Positions 1 to 9,130 of a DNA stretch of 64,000 nucleotides are shown here, piece by piece; the stretch's first letter is position 1; each line of letters starts with the position of its first letter. Position numbers and translations under genes: made by a program. The stretch is from Pseudarthrobacter sp. W1I19. Its GTDB lineage: Bacteria; Actinomycetota; Actinomycetes; Actinomycetales; Micrococcaceae. The stretch covers positions 4,154,001-4,218,000 of the forward strand of contig NZ_JAUSZR010000001.1 of assembly GCF_030817835.1 (NCBI RefSeq), read 5' to 3'. Under the pieces are notes generated by a model. It did not search any database. It saw only the letters and a list, made by a program, of their open reading frames with translations, and had not been told where the DNA came from.

Positions 1-509
1 TGCCCGGCTGCCGGGCCTTGCACCACGGACGTGGTGAAGCGGTGCTCCGGGCCAAGCGAGCGCAGGGCCGCCACAGCGGTCAGCAGTTTCAGGTTGGAGG
101 CCGGCACCCTGCCCTCGGACCCGCCGCGGTCAAAGAGGACCTGCCCGGTGAGTGCATCCTGCACCAGTCCCGTAAAGCTCCCGCCGCCGTCGGCCTTCAA
201 CAGCGGATCCACCTGCGCGGCGACGCCGGACGCGGCCGGAATGCTGGCCGACGCGTCCAGCGGGGCAAGTCCGCGCGCGGCAGACAGTGTGGCGGGAGCC
301 TGCTGCCATTCAGGCGCCGGTGGGGCGGGGGGAGGGGCCTCCGGGCCCACGAACCCCGGCGCTACGAGCAGGGCTGCGGGGATCATCAGGACCACCAGCA
401 GGGCCGTCAGAACAACCAAGGGCCAAGACCGCTTAAGGGCCGGGACTGTGCCCCGGAAACTGTGGCGGACACGGTCAAGCCACGGTTCCGCGGCAGTTGG
501 TTTGGTCAT
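1..509 (-). CDS. dacB: D-alanyl-D-alanine carboxypeptidase/endopeptidase, PBP4 (S13) type, 5' part only
   Basis: The gene runs off the left edge, so only about the first 169 residues are visible. A short cytoplasmic start is followed by one membrane helix (about residues 29-50), a Pro/Ala-rich linker (about 55-70), and the start of an S13 peptidase domain. The SxxK nucleophile motif is visible as S-N-L-K at residues 138-141, in the context VPASNLKLLTA. Family members trim or cleave peptidoglycan cross-links outside the membrane. The ATG at 509 is chosen because the helix follows at the expected distance; no strong Shine-Dalgarno is seen. It is divergent from ppa. The family call is firm; the exact activity (carboxypeptidase or endopeptidase) cannot be judged without the C-terminal part. 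Confidence 0.85.
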   Translation of the reverse strand, partial: MTKPTAAEPWLDRVRHSFRGTVPALKRSWPLVVLTALLVVLMIPAALLVAPGFVGPEAPPPAPPAPEWQQAPATLSAARGLAPLDASASIPAASGVAAQVDPLLKADGGGSFTGLVQDALTGQVLFDRGGSEGRVPASNLKLLTAVAALRSLGPEHRFTTSVVQGPAAG

Positions 510-663
510 CCTGGTGCTGGTCCTCAAGTCCTGAAATTTCCCCACAAGTTCCTGATTCCAGGGCCTCTCGCTATATCCTCAATAATAGTCGGCGGCACGG
601 ACACTCCCTTTGGTGAGCGGTTAAGTGTGCCGCGAACCCCCTGCAATTGCCGAGGAGCATTCC

Positions 664-1152
664 ATGAAGCATGACGTGACCATCGAGATCCCCAAGGGAT
701 CACGCGTCAAGTACGAAGTTGACCACGAGACCGGCCGCGTCCGCCTGGACCGCGTCCTCTTCACCTCCATGCAGTACCCCACGCACTACGGATACTTCGA
801 AAACACCCTCGGCGAAGACGGCGACCCGCTGGACGCACTGGTGCTCCTGCAGGACTTCGACCTGCACCCGGGCGTCATCGTTGAGTCCCGCCCCATCGGC
901 GTCTTCAACATGACCGACGACGGCGGCGGAGACGCCAAGATCCTCTGCGTTCCGGTAGATGCACGCTTCGACCACATCCAGGAAGTCAGCGACGTCAACG
1001 AGTTCCTGATCAAGGAAATCGAGCACTTCTTCACCCGCTACAAGGACCTGGAGCCCGGCAAATGGGTCAAGGCCGAGGGCTGGGGCGACCGCGCCGCCGC
1101 CGAAGCCGAGCTGGAAGCCTCCATCAAGCGTTACGTGCCCACCGGCCACTAG
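664..1152 (+). CDS. ppa: Inorganic pyrophosphatase, family I
   Basis: A 162-residue cytoplasmic enzyme that hydrolyses pyrophosphate to phosphate and so drives biosynthetic reactions. The family I signature is visible as DGDPLDA at about residues 52-58, with the metal-binding aspartates intact. Length matches bacterial family I enzymes (160-180). I chose ATG 664, giving [12 protein letters not shown], rather than an upstream in-frame start at 625, because GAGGAG sits 5 bases before it and family proteins start with this strand. The gene stands alone, divergent from the carboxypeptidase, and is followed by an inverted repeat and a strong hairpin terminator. Confidence 0.97.
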   Translation: MKHDVTIEIPKGSRVKYEVDHETGRVRLDRVLFTSMQYPTHYGYFENTLGEDGDPLDALVLLQDFDLHPGVIVESRPIGVFNMTDDGGGDAKILCVPVDARFDHIQEVSDVNEFLIKEIEHFFTRYKDLEPGKWVKAEGWGDRAAAEAELEASIKRYVPTGH

Positions 1153-1167
1153 TCCCGTCCTGGTGGG

Positions 1168-1210
1168 TGAGCTTGTCGAAACCTTCGAAAGCGGGGTTTC
1201 GACAAGCTCA
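1168..1210. repeat. 16-bp perfect inverted repeat (TTTCGACAAGCTCA type)
   Basis: The arms at 1168-1183 and 1195-1210 are perfect reverse complements around an 11-base spacer. The right arm carries GTTTCGACAAGCTCAACC, which recurs almost unchanged at 29101. It lies between ppa and its hairpin terminator, so it looks like a small dispersed palindromic repeat of the REP kind rather than a gene-specific operator. Confidence 0.75.
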
Positions 1211-1222
1211 ACCGCCGAATGA

Positions 1223-1260
1223 CGAAGGCCCACGTCAAGCAATGTGGGCCTTCGTTGTGG
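1223..1260 (+). terminator. Terminator of ppa
   Basis: Perfect 11-bp arms CGAAGGCCCAC (1223-1233) and GTGGGCCTTCG (1244-1254) flank a 10-base loop. The stem is GC-rich and followed by a T/G tract. It lies 70 bases after the ppa stop. The next gene starts at about 1273, so that gene must have a promoter overlapping the 3' side of this hairpin. Confidence 0.85.
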
Positions 1261-1261
1261 T

Positions 1262-1267
1262 TAAAGT
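1262..1267 (+). promoter_or_regulatory. -10-like box TAAAGT, possible leaderless start of the esterase gene
   Basis: TAAAGT fits the TANNNT actinobacterial -10 pattern and ends 5 bases before the GTG at 1273, so the transcript would begin at about the start codon. No -35 match is clear. The same arrangement is seen before several other genes in the window. Confidence 0.35.
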
Positions 1268-1272
1268 GGGAG

Positions 1273-2598
1273 GTGATTTCAGCACCCACCTTCACCCCAC
1301 CCTGCGGTCCGGTCACCGGCTGGCACGACGGGGACGTCCTCCGGGCCACCGGCATCCCCTATGCCCGGGCCACACGCTTCCAGCCTCCCGTTCCTGTGCG
1401 GGACTGGACCGAGCCGTTTGCGGCCACTTCGCCGGCCCCGGCCTGCCCACAAGGTCCGGTGCCGTTCCTCGACGACGTCCTGGGCACCCGCTACGGCGAA
1501 CTTCCGGGCAGCGAGGACTGCCAGAACCTTTCCATCACCATGCCTGCAGATCTTTCTCCCGGCGAGCGCCTGCCGGTGATGGTGTGGATCCACGGCGGTT
1601 CCTACACCACGGGTTCGGGCGACCTGGCCATCTTTGACCCCGCAGTGCTGGTGGCCGAAAACCGCGTGGTGGTGGTTTCGGTGACCTACCGGCTGGGGCT
1701 GTTCGGGTTCCTGGCCACGCGGTCGGGGCGTCCCGGAAACCTGGGCCTGCTGGACCAGCTGGAGGCCTTCCGCTGGGTGCAGCGGAACATTGCCGCCTTC
1801 GGCGGTGATCCGGGGCAGGTGACGGCGTTCGGGCAGTCCGCCGGCGGCGACGCCATCGCCCACCTCATGGCCACCCCTGAGGCGCCGCAACTGTTCAAGC
1901 GGGCCATCATCCAAAGCGCCCCGCTGGGCATCTCCCGGGGCAGGGCAAAGATGAACCACGCGATGGGCATCGCAGCCGAAGCAGTTGATGACGACACCCC
2001 GGCCATGGACGTGGTGGAGCGGGAGGACCACGTGGCGCAGATGGCCCGGAAGTTCGGAATGCTTGCCGCCATGCCCTTCGGGACGCAGTACGGGCACGCG
2101 CCCCTGCCGGAGGAATCGGACATCGAGGCCGCGTGGAACCGTTCCGCACCCGGAATAGAGGTGCTGATCGGGCACACGTCTGAGGAGGCGCGGCTGTTCC
2201 TGCCGCGCAGCCCGTACCTGAGCCGGCTGGCCGGCGTTCCGGTTGCTGGAACCGCCGCTGTCCGGGCCATTGATTGGGTGGTCACCGAGACTGTGTATGG
2301 CAGGGCTTCGCGGAAATTCGCCCGGCGCCATGCCAAGGCAGGCGGAAAAGCCCACAGCTACGTGCTGCATTGGCATGCACCGGGCAACATCTTCGGGGCC
2401 GCCCACACGATCGACCTGCCGCTCCTGTTCGGCAACCGGAACACGTGGGAAGGTGTGGGGCTGATCGCCGGGGCGGCCTGGGAGGACGTGGACGACGTCG
2501 GGCGGCAGGTGCGGAGGCTCTGGACGGCTTTCGCGCGGGGAGACACCCTCGGCGCAAAGGGTGGGGTCCCGGGCGCGCTGACGTATCAGGCGGCCTGA
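1273..2598 (+). CDS. Type B carboxylesterase (para-nitrobenzyl esterase family)
   Basis: About 441 residues with the alpha/beta-hydrolase fold. It would hydrolyse carboxylic esters; the natural substrate is unknown. The oxyanion-hole segment is WIHGGSYTTGSGD (about 106-118), the nucleophile elbow is FGQSAGGD with Ser189, EDCQNLSI is the usual EDCLxL box, and the catalytic His lies in GAAHTIDLPLLFGN. GQSAGG replaces the more common GESAGG. It is shorter than typical family members (about 490-500), mainly in the lid and C-terminal region. The longest ORF starts at ATG 1219 inside the ppa terminator and is unlikely. GTG 1273 is preferred: a TAAAGT box sits 5 bases upstream and family homology begins soon after. 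No signal peptide is seen. Confidence 0.85.
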   Translation: MISAPTFTPPCGPVTGWHDGDVLRATGIPYARATRFQPPVPVRDWTEPFAATSPAPACPQGPVPFLDDVLGTRYGELPGSEDCQNLSITMPADLSPGERLPVMVWIHGGSYTTGSGDLAIFDPAVLVAENRVVVVSVTYRLGLFGFLATRSGRPGNLGLLDQLEAFRWVQRNIAAFGGDPGQVTAFGQSAGGDAIAHLMATPEAPQLFKRAIIQSAPLGISRGRAKMNHAMGIAAEAVDDDTPAMDVVEREDHVAQMARKFGMLAAMPFGTQYGHAPLPEESDIEAAWNRSAPGIEVLIGHTSEEARLFLPRSPYLSRLAGVPVAGTAAVRAIDWVVTETVYGRASRKFARRHAKAGGKAHSYVLHWHAPGNIFGAAHTIDLPLLFGNRNTWEGVGLIAGAAWEDVDDVGRQVRRLWTAFARGDTLGAKGGVPGALTYQAA

Positions 2599-2612
2599 CT
2601 GAAGAGCTAAGG

Positions 2613-3440
2613 TCAGGTGGCAACCAAGTTGCGGATGGCTTCCACCAGGATGTCCTGGCGCTGGAAGTAGGCGTTGTGGCCGGCGTCCTCCACTACCAGG
2701 AGGCTGGCGCCGGGCACCGTTGCGGCCACGTGCTCAGCCCCGCGGCGGATACGCGGCCTTTCCTGGTCCCCGATCAGCACCAGCAGCGGGCTGGAGATGG
2801 ATTCCAGTCCTTGCTGGAACCAGTCCACATCCCCCGGATCGGCGCTCAGGAACTCTCCCTGGCTTTGCTCGAGGCTTCGCGGGTAGCGGGCGGCTTCGAT
2901 GGCGGCAGCGGTGGACCGGACACGGATATAGCGGGCGTAGTCCTTGGGGTTCTGGGCGATCCACCGCTCGGTAAAGGAATTCCCCACCCCCAGCCAGATC
3001 CTCTCGTCCGCATCAAGCGAGCTGAACACCTCGAATTTCTCTGCCTGGCCGGGCTGCCCGGGCGGCGGCACCACCAGCGGCCAGCCCATTCCGCAAACCA
3101 CCAGTGCTGCGGCACCGCCGGGATTCCGGACCGCCCATCGGAGGGCCGTCATCCCGCCCATGGATTGGCCCACAATCACCGGGGTCTCCAGGCCGAGGGA
3201 AGCAATGAACTGATCCAGCTCTGCAGCCCGGTCCACCAGTGGCCCCTGCCGCGGGGAGTTCGACGACCAGCCGTGATCGTAGGTGTCGTACGTCAACACC
3301 CGGAAGTCCTGCTCCAGTTCCGCGGTGATCGGCTCCCAGCACGCTGCCGCGGAGGCATGGCCATGCAGCAGCACAATTGGCTGGCCCCGGCCGGAGTCGG
3401 TGTAGTGGATGTCGTTGCCGAGCACATCGAGCCAAGGCAT
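2613..3440 (-). CDS. Alpha/beta-fold hydrolase
   Basis: 275 residues, full-length single-domain alpha/beta hydrolase. The HG oxyanion motif is VLLHGHAS (about 23-30), the nucleophile elbow is VGQSMGG with Ser93, and the catalytic His is in VEDAGHNAYF near the C terminus. The family includes haloperoxidase-like, epoxide-hydrolase-like and ester-cleaving enzymes; nothing here fixes the substrate. The ATG at 3440 has AAAGGATC upstream at good spacing. It is convergent with the esterase, with only 14 bases between stops, and divergent from the DUF429 gene. No signal peptide, so presumably cytoplasmic. Confidence 0.88.
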   Translation of the reverse strand: MPWLDVLGNDIHYTDSGRGQPIVLLHGHASAAACWEPITAELEQDFRVLTYDTYDHGWSSNSPRQGPLVDRAAELDQFIASLGLETPVIVGQSMGGMTALRWAVRNPGGAAALVVCGMGWPLVVPPPGQPGQAEKFEVFSSLDADERIWLGVGNSFTERWIAQNPKDYARYIRVRSTAAAIEAARYPRSLEQSQGEFLSADPGDVDWFQQGLESISSPLLVLIGDQERPRIRRGAEHVAATVPGASLLVVEDAGHNAYFQRQDILVEAIRNLVAT

Positions 3441-3569
3441 GGATTGATCCTTTCAGGCATTGTTGGCAGGCGGCCCACCATGCACCAGAGTTCCAGATCC
3501 AGGGGCCCCGAGTCATCAGGTGTCCAGAACGTGCCCAAGCCAGAAAGAACCGGGCCAGGCAACCGGAGG

Positions 3570-3575
3570 TAGAGT
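3570..3575 (+). promoter_or_regulatory. -10-like box TAGAGT before a near-leaderless gene
   Basis: TAGAGT ends 8 bases before the GTG at 3584. The only SD-like sequence (GGAGG at 3565-3569) is 14 bases from that GTG, too far to work well, so a leaderless or very short 5' end is the better reading. Confidence 0.35.
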
Positions 3576-3583
3576 CTGGTTCC

Positions 3584-4336
3584 GTGAGAACGCTCGGAGT
3601 GGACCTTGCCGCGGCCACCAAAAAGACGGCTGTGGCAGTTATCGAGTGGGGCCAGGGGTCCGCGCGGCTGGTTCACCTCGCACTCAATGTGGCTGACCAG
3701 GACATCGTGGAGCTGTTCGGGGCCACAGACATGACCGGCATTGATTGCCCCGTCGGCTGGCCGCAGGCGTTGATCCCGTTCCTTACCGGACATCTGGAGT
3801 TCGACGGCGGCCCCGTCCTGGCATATGACGGCATTGAGGGCCGGCGCCTGCTGGCTTACCGGGACACGGACCGCTATGTCACGGCCCGGACCGGCCTGAT
3901 TCCGCTCAGTGTCTCGGCGGACCGGCTCGCGCATCCGGCCATGCGCTGCGCCGTCATCCAGGCGAAGATCGCAGCCCTCCACGGTTCCCAGCCGAGGGAC
4001 GGCTCCGGCAAATTGGCCGAGGTCTACCCCGCTGCTTCACTGAAGCTCTGGGGCCTGGCCGCCCGCGGCTACAAAGGACGCGGCACCACCGAAGCGGAAC
4101 GCCTGTCGGTGCTGCTCGAAAGCCTGCGCGGGCAGGCGCCGTGGCTGGACTTAGCCGGCAACGAGGACCGGCTGGCCGGCTCGGACGACCTGTTTGACGC
4201 CGTCGTCGCTGGCCTCACCGCCCGCGCGGCCGCCGTCGGGCTGACCCTGCCGCCTGATGACGTGCACGCCGCAGCGGCCCGCAAGGAAGGGTGGATCCAC
4301 CCGCCCACAAGCGGCCTCCCGACCCTCATCACGTAG
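3584..4336 (+). CDS. DUF429 family protein (predicted RNase H-like fold nuclease)
   Basis: About 250 residues. The N terminus RTLGVDLAAATKKT and the following GIDCPVGWP are the conserved acidic motifs of DUF429, which is predicted to have an RNase H-like fold; no activity is firmly established for the family. The longest ORF starts at TTG 3377, inside the divergent hydrolase gene. GTG 3584 is chosen because the conserved domain begins two residues later. It is convergent with the phosphoketolase gene and shares the hairpin at 4339-4395 with it. Confidence 0.8.
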   Translation: MRTLGVDLAAATKKTAVAVIEWGQGSARLVHLALNVADQDIVELFGATDMTGIDCPVGWPQALIPFLTGHLEFDGGPVLAYDGIEGRRLLAYRDTDRYVTARTGLIPLSVSADRLAHPAMRCAVIQAKIAALHGSQPRDGSGKLAEVYPAASLKLWGLAARGYKGRGTTEAERLSVLLESLRGQAPWLDLAGNEDRLAGSDDLFDAVVAGLTARAAAVGLTLPPDDVHAAAARKEGWIHPPTSGLPTLIT

Positions 4337-4338
4337 AG

Positions 4339-4395
4339 TTTTTGTCCAGAAATGCAGGTTTCCGGGCCCCGGAGGTCAGCATATCTGGACAAAAA
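4339..4395. terminator. Two-way hairpin between convergent DUF429 and phosphoketolase genes
   Basis: Perfect 12-bp arms, TTTTTGTCCAGA (4339-4350) and TCTGGACAAAAA (4384-4395), enclose a 33-base spacer. The outer A/T ends give a T-run on either strand, as expected for a bidirectional terminator between stops at 4336 and 4405. Confidence 0.75.
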
Positions 4396-4404
4396 TTCCA
4401 AGGG

Positions 4405-6780
4405 TCAGCCGAGTTTCCAGTTCCGGATCTCCTCGGGGTCCTCACCGTGGGTGCGGGTGTGCTCGCGGGCCCGGATCCGGCGGTCCTGGAGCTCCTGCCG
4501 CAGCATCGAGTGCTTCTCCGCCAGGCCGGGTACGCGGTCGATCGCGTCGATAGCCAGCTGGAAGCGGTCGATGCCGTTCAGCATGGCCATGTCGAAGGGT
4601 GTGGTGGTGGTCCCTTCCTCCTTGTAGCCGCGCACGTGCAGGCCCTCCTGGTTGGAGCGGCGGTAGGCCAGCCGGTGGATCAGCGACGGATAGCCGTGGT
4701 ACGCGAAGATGATGGGCTTATCCGCGGTGAAGATCCCGTCGAAGTCCCGCGCGGGCAACCCGTGCGGGTGTTCGCTCTCGTCCTGCAGGCGCATCAGGTC
4801 AACGACATTGACCACGCGGACCTTCAGCCCTGGCGCGCCCAGCCGGAGCAGCTCCGCCGCCGCCACCGTCTCCACCGTGGGGACGTCGCCGGCGCAGGCA
4901 AGGACGACGTCGGGCTCCTCACCGGGGACCTCCGAGCCCGCAAACTCCCAAATCCCCAGCCCGCGCTGGCAGTGGGTGGCAGCGTCGTCCGGCCCCAGCC
5001 AGGTGGGTGAGGGCTGCTTGCCGCTGACCACGATGTTCACGTAATCGGTGGACGCCAGGCAGTGTTCCATCACCGACAGCAGCGTGTTCGCATCCGGCGG
5101 AAGGTACACCCTGATCACTTCGGCCTTTTTGTTCACCGCGTGATCGATGAACCCGGGATCCTGGTGCGAAAACCCGTTGTGGTCCTGCTGCCACACGTGC
5201 GAGGACAGGATGTAGTTCAGCGACGCGATGGGCTGGCGCCACGGCAGCTTCCGGTGCACCTTCAACCACTTTGCATGCTGGTTGAACATCGAATCAACGA
5301 TGTGGATGAAGGCCTCGTAGCAGCTGAAGACGCCGTGCCGGCCGGTCAGGAGGTAGCCTTCCAGCCAGCCCTGGCACAGGTGCTCGCTCAGCACCTCCAT
5401 CACCCTGCCGGAGCGCGCGAGGTGCTCGTCGGCGTCGTCAATCCGGTACTGCCACACCTTGTCCGTGACCTCGTAAACGTTCTGGAGCCTGTTGGACGCC
5501 GTCTCGTCCGGGCCAAACAGCCGGAACGTTTCCATGTTCAGGGCCACGACGTCCCGCATCCATGAACCCAAAGTGACCATGGGACTGACGCGCTCGGTCC
5601 CGGCCTTGGCAACCTCGACGGCGTGATCACGGTAGTCGGGCAGCTTCAGCGCGCGCCGGACCAGTCCGCCGTTGGCGTGGGGCGTGGCGCTCATCCGGAA
5701 GTCGCCGGTGGGGGCGCCCTCGGCGACGTCGGGCCGGAGCCGCCCGTCGCCGTCGAACAGTTCCTCCGGGCGGTAGGACTTCAGCCATTCCTCCAGGAGC
5801 CGCAGGTGGTCGCCATTGGTCCGGACCTCGGACAGCGGTACCTGGTGGCTCCGCCACGTCCCCTCAACCTGCAGCCCGTCCACCTCGCGCGGGCCGGTCC
5901 ATCCCTTTGGCGAGCGCAGCACAATCATGGGCCAGGGCGGCGCCTCCCCCGCGGCTTGGTCTGCCGATGGCGTCCGCCGCGAGTCCTGGATGGCACGGAT
6001 GTCCGTCATGCAGCTTTCCAGCGCCGCCGCGAAGTCCCGGTGGGCCTGCTCCGTGTTGTCCGGGTCCTTCACCGTGACGAAGTAGGGCTCGTGGCCGTAT
6101 CCGCGCAGGAGCTGGTCGAGCTGCGCTTCGGGCATGCGTGCCAGGACCGTGGGGTTGGCGATTTTGTAGCCGTTCAGGTGCAGGATGGGCAGCACCGCGC
6201 CGTCCGAGGCGGGGTCGAGGAAGTTATGGGAGTGCCAGCTCGCGGCCAGCGGCCCGGTTTCCGCCTCGCCGTCGCCAATCACGACGGCGGCCACCAGCTG
6301 GGGATTGTCGAGGACTGCACCGTAGGCGTGGGAGAGGGAGTACCCGAGTTCGCCGCCCTCGTTGATGGAGCCGGGGGTCTCCGGGGCGGCATGGCTGGGG
6401 ATGCCGCCGGGGTAGGAAAACTGGCGGAAGAGTTCCGCCAGGCCATCCTCGTCGTTCCCCACGTGGCCGTAGATTTCGGAGTACGTGCCCTCCAGCCAGG
6501 CGTTGGCGACGACGGCGGGGCCGCCATGGCCGGGACCTGCCACAAAGAGCATCTCGGCTGAGTCGCGGCGGATGATGCGGTTCAGGTGGGCGTAGATGAA
6601 GTTCAGCCCGGGCGTGGTGCCCCAGTGCCCCAGCAGCCGGGACTTGGTGTGCCCGGCCTTCAGCGGTTCGCGCAGCAGCGGGTTGGAGCGGAGGTAGATC
6701 TGGCCTACCGAAAGGTAGTTGGCGGCGCGCCACCAGCGGTCCACCAGTTCGAGTTCGTCCTGCCCCATGCTGCTGGTCAT
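4405..6780 (-). CDS. xfp: Phosphoketolase (xylulose-5-phosphate/fructose-6-phosphate)
   Basis: 791 residues, the usual full length. This thiamine-diphosphate enzyme splits xylulose-5-P or fructose-6-P with phosphate to acetyl-P plus a sugar phosphate. Visible signatures are the N-terminal [20 protein letters not shown], the [13 protein letters not shown] box, the ThDP/Mg site [20 protein letters not shown], and the C-terminal [14 protein letters not shown]. The longest ORF begins at 6855. ATG 6780 is chosen because GTGAGG lies 6 bases upstream and homologous proteins start here. It stands alone, divergent from the unknown gene at 6903; no acetate kinase gene is in the window. Confidence 0.96.
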   Translation of the reverse strand: MTSSMGQDELELVDRWWRAANYLSVGQIYLRSNPLLREPLKAGHTKSRLLGHWGTTPGLNFIYAHLNRIIRRDSAEMLFVAGPGHGGPAVVANAWLEGTYSEIYGHVGNDEDGLAELFRQFSYPGGIPSHAAPETPGSINEGGELGYSLSHAYGAVLDNPQLVAAVVIGDGEAETGPLAASWHSHNFLDPASDGAVLPILHLNGYKIANPTVLARMPEAQLDQLLRGYGHEPYFVTVKDPDNTEQAHRDFAAALESCMTDIRAIQDSRRTPSADQAAGEAPPWPMIVLRSPKGWTGPREVDGLQVEGTWRSHQVPLSEVRTNGDHLRLLEEWLKSYRPEELFDGDGRLRPDVAEGAPTGDFRMSATPHANGGLVRRALKLPDYRDHAVEVAKAGTERVSPMVTLGSWMRDVVALNMETFRLFGPDETASNRLQNVYEVTDKVWQYRIDDADEHLARSGRVMEVLSEHLCQGWLEGYLLTGRHGVFSCYEAFIHIVDSMFNQHAKWLKVHRKLPWRQPIASLNYILSSHVWQQDHNGFSHQDPGFIDHAVNKKAEVIRVYLPPDANTLLSVMEHCLASTDYVNIVVSGKQPSPTWLGPDDAATHCQRGLGIWEFAGSEVPGEEPDVVLACAGDVPTVETVAAAELLRLGAPGLKVRVVNVVDLMRLQDESEHPHGLPARDFDGIFTADKPIIFAYHGYPSLIHRLAYRRSNQEGLHVRGYKEEGTTTTPFDMAMLNGIDRFQLAIDAIDRVPGLAEKHSMLRQELQDRRIRAREHTRTHGEDPEEIRNWKLG

Positions 6781-6902
6781 AACCATCCTCACGTCGCGGT
6801 CACCGCCCAAAGGCGGCCGTTGCTCCATCGCACCAGATGGGCCCGGATGGGGCAACCCCGCTTGCCCGGGCGAGGCTACCTGCGGGTAGGCTGTGCTTTC
6901 AG

Positions 6903-7502
6903 ATGTTCACGCTGACAATCAACCAGACCGATAGCCGGCGCGATGGTGACCGGGTGCCGCAGCTGCTCAAGGACCTGCGGCACATTCCCGCGCGCCTGGA
7001 CTTTGACCGGTCCGTGGAAGACGAAGTCCAGGGCATCGTGGAGTGCCCGCACCAGGCCGTGGAGGCGGCCCTGATCGCGCTGCGCGCCGGTTCCTGGTAC
7101 GTGGGCATCGGCGTCGGGCCGGTCAACGAACCCCTGCCCAACCAGATCAAGGACGCATCCGGCCATGGCCTGGTGTATGCTCGGCGGGCCGTGGACCGGC
7201 TCCGGACCAGCAATTACAGGGTTCCGGTGGCAGTGGAGGGTCCGCTGGCCGACGTTGCCCATGACGCCGAGGCCGTCCTGCGGTTGTTGGGTCATATCGT
7301 CCGGGACAGGTCCGGTGCCGAGTGGCGGGTCCTGGACCTGCTGACTCCGGGAGTCCGCGGGCAGCAGAAGGCGGTGGCCCAGGAACTCGGGATCACTACG
7401 CAGGCGGTGAGCAAGGCGGTGGCGCGGGCGCAATGGAATGAGGAGCACGCGGCCCGGCCGGCAGCGGCCCGGTTGCTGGCCCTGATCCTCGAGGCGCGCT
7501 AA
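6903..7502 (+). CDS. Protein of unknown function with C-terminal helix-turn-helix
   Basis: 199 residues, not assigned to a named family. The first half is mixed alpha/beta with a conserved-looking core ([15 protein letters not shown], about 75-90). The C-terminal third reads as a helix-turn-helix ([20 protein letters not shown]), so DNA binding is likely. No Shine-Dalgarno precedes ATG 6903; TAGGCT lies 10 bases before it, which suggests a very short or absent 5' leader. It is divergent from xfp, so regulating that gene is possible but unproven. The longer ORF from 6837 overlaps the promoter region and is not preferred. Confidence 0.7.
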   Translation: MFTLTINQTDSRRDGDRVPQLLKDLRHIPARLDFDRSVEDEVQGIVECPHQAVEAALIALRAGSWYVGIGVGPVNEPLPNQIKDASGHGLVYARRAVDRLRTSNYRVPVAVEGPLADVAHDAEAVLRLLGHIVRDRSGAEWRVLDLLTPGVRGQQKAVAQELGITTQAVSKAVARAQWNEEHAARPAAARLLALILEAR

Positions 7503-7509
7503 GGCAGAG

Positions 7510-8094
7510 TCAGCCCTGGCTGGCCGCCATTACAGGCTCTCCGTTGAAGTATTCGAGCTGCCAGCCGTCGATCGTGTGGTGATGCGCCAGGTTGAGCACG
7601 GCGTTGTCGATGCTTTTCAGTGTGCTGCCCACAGCGCGGCTGAGGCTCACGCGCAGGAGCGTCCCGTGCGCGACGACGAGAAGTCGCCGGCCGCGGTATT
7701 CCCCGGCCAGTGCCTCCAGGGCGGCCAGGCCCCGGTCTGCTGCCTCGTCCTCGCTTTCCGCGCCGCGGAAGCCGCCCGGGATGCGGAGCGCGTCCAGTTC
7801 GGGGCCAGCCTGCATCCCCTCGGCCGGCCCAAAGCTCCGCTCCGTAAGTTCGGGCATGCGGCGGACCTCGCTGAGCCCCAGCCCGGCCGCGATCACATCG
7901 GCCGTCTCGGCAGCCCGGCTCAGTGGCGAGGACACGATGGCGTCCCATTCGTAATCGGACAAAACGGCGACGGCGTCACGGGCCTGTGCCCGGCCGACGT
8001 CGTTCAGCGGGATGTCCGTGGAGCCCTGCAGGCGGCGCTCCGCATTCCAGTCAGTCTGGCCGTGGCGGATGAGGGCGAACGTCGTAAGGGTCAT
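7510..8094 (-). CDS. Histidine phosphatase family protein (phosphoglycerate-mutase-like)
   Basis: About 194 residues. The phosphohistidine motif ALIRHGQTDWN is near the N terminus, PLSRAAETADVI is the second Arg box, and LLVVAHGTLLR holds the second catalytic His. Members range from phosphoglycerate mutases to broad phosphatases; substrate cannot be told from sequence. Start ATG 8094 gives MTLTTFALIRHG, typical of the family; ATG 8103 is an alternative. The stop is 7 bases from the stop of the convergent gene at 7502. The HAD phosphatase gene lies upstream on the same strand, 75 bases away. Confidence 0.9.
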   Translation of the reverse strand: MTLTTFALIRHGQTDWNAERRLQGSTDIPLNDVGRAQARDAVAVLSDYEWDAIVSSPLSRAAETADVIAAGLGLSEVRRMPELTERSFGPAEGMQAGPELDALRIPGGFRGAESEDEAADRGLAALEALAGEYRGRRLLVVAHGTLLRVSLSRAVGSTLKSIDNAVLNLAHHHTIDGWQLEYFNGEPVMAASQG

Positions 8095-8169
8095 GCTTTC
8101 CATTCTGCCCGACGGCGGGACCTGGCCAGGAATTGCGGCCCGCCCCGGGAGCCGCACAAGTCCTCCACG

Positions 8170-9030
8170 CTAAAGGAGGCTGCGCAGCACGTAGGCGGCG
8201 CCGTCGTCATACACCGAGTGGGTGACCTCGTCAGCTGCCTCGATCACTTCCGCCGGAGCCTGGCCCATGGCAACTCCCCGCCCGGCCCAGGTCAGCATCT
8301 CGATATCGTTCCGTCCGTCGCCGACTGCCACCGTGAGGTGGGGTTCGATGCCGAGCCGGCCGCGCAGGTTTTCCAGGGCGCTGGCCTTGGTAACCCCCGC
8401 CGCAGCGATATCCAGCCATGCCGTCCAGCCCACCGAGTAGGTGACACCGGCGAGGCCTACGTGCTCAATGGCCTCGTTGAACTCTTCGGGCGTGTTTTCG
8501 GTGCTGAAGACCACCACGCGCACGGCGGTTGCTTCGAGCATGGTGTGGAAATCAACGCCCACAGCCTCCACACCAAAACTCGGGTCCTGGAAGCGTTCGG
8601 TGGACAGGAAGTTGCCGTCCTCGTCCTCCAGGGCATATTTGGCGGACGGAAGCCGCTCGCGGAGGGCGCGGAGGGCGGGAGCCGGATCGAAGGTGGCCTT
8701 GTGGATGACCTCGTAGCCGTTATCCAGTTCGGGGTGCAGCCGCAGGGTCACGCCGCCGTTGCAGCACACGGCGTAACCGCGGTCAATGCCGATATTTTCA
8801 ATGATGGGCAGCATGGCGTTGAGCGAGCGGCCGGTGGCGATCATGACCTCGTGGCCGGCGGCTACTACTGCCTGCGCCGCTTCACGAACGGCCGGGGACA
8901 TGTGCCCGTCGTGGTCCACCAGGGTGCCGTCCACGTCCAGGGCGACCATCAGCTTTTGGTCTACGTTGTTGTTTTCGTTGTCTCGCCGGTCATCGTTGCC
9001 GGCGACTGAGGTTTCAGTCAGCGTTGTCAT
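8170..9030 (-). CDS. Cof-type HAD-superfamily phosphatase
   Basis: 286 residues. Motif I is DVDGTLVDHDG (nucleophile Asp), the Cof/IIB cap follows, motif II lies around ATGRSLN, and motif IV is GDGRNDIEMLTWAGRGVAMGQA. These cytoplasmic enzymes dephosphorylate sugar phosphates or flavin and pyridoxal phosphates; the substrate is unknown. The first 27 residues are hydrophilic and not part of the fold, so the start could be further in, at MVALDVDGT. A related but clearly different Cof-type gene is at 47499-48317. Confidence 0.9.
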   Translation of the reverse strand: MTTLTETSVAGNDDRRDNENNNVDQKLMVALDVDGTLVDHDGHMSPAVREAAQAVVAAGHEVMIATGRSLNAMLPIIENIGIDRGYAVCCNGGVTLRLHPELDNGYEVIHKATFDPAPALRALRERLPSAKYALEDEDGNFLSTERFQDPSFGVEAVGVDFHTMLEATAVRVVVFSTENTPEEFNEAIEHVGLAGVTYSVGWTAWLDIAAAGVTKASALENLRGRLGIEPHLTVAVGDGRNDIEMLTWAGRGVAMGQAPAEVIEAADEVTHSVYDDGAAYVLRSLL

Positions 9031-9112
9031 CCATCAAGTAGAGCAGAAACCCCCAAAAAATCGCTAGGACGCGCGCCACAGAGTTATTGAACAGTTGGTT
9101 AATACCCACAGG

Positions 9113-9121
9113 TTGTCCACG
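9113..9121 (+). other. DnaA-box-like 9-mer TTGTCCACG
   Basis: Eight of nine bases match TTGTCCACA. It lies in the gap between the HAD gene and the AbiEi-like gene. Exact matches occur at 10271-10279 (minus) and 13146-13154 (plus). Function is not implied by sequence alone. Confidence 0.2.
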
Positions 9122-9130
9122 CTGCGGGTC

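Noticed and set aside
1219-1272. Esterase start at ATG 1219
   Set aside because: The ATG lies in the ppa terminator hairpin and adds residues unlike the family.
2274-3572. 432-codon plus-strand ORF across the esterase end and the alpha/beta hydrolase
   Set aside because: It crosses two real genes and reads as low-complexity shadow sequence.
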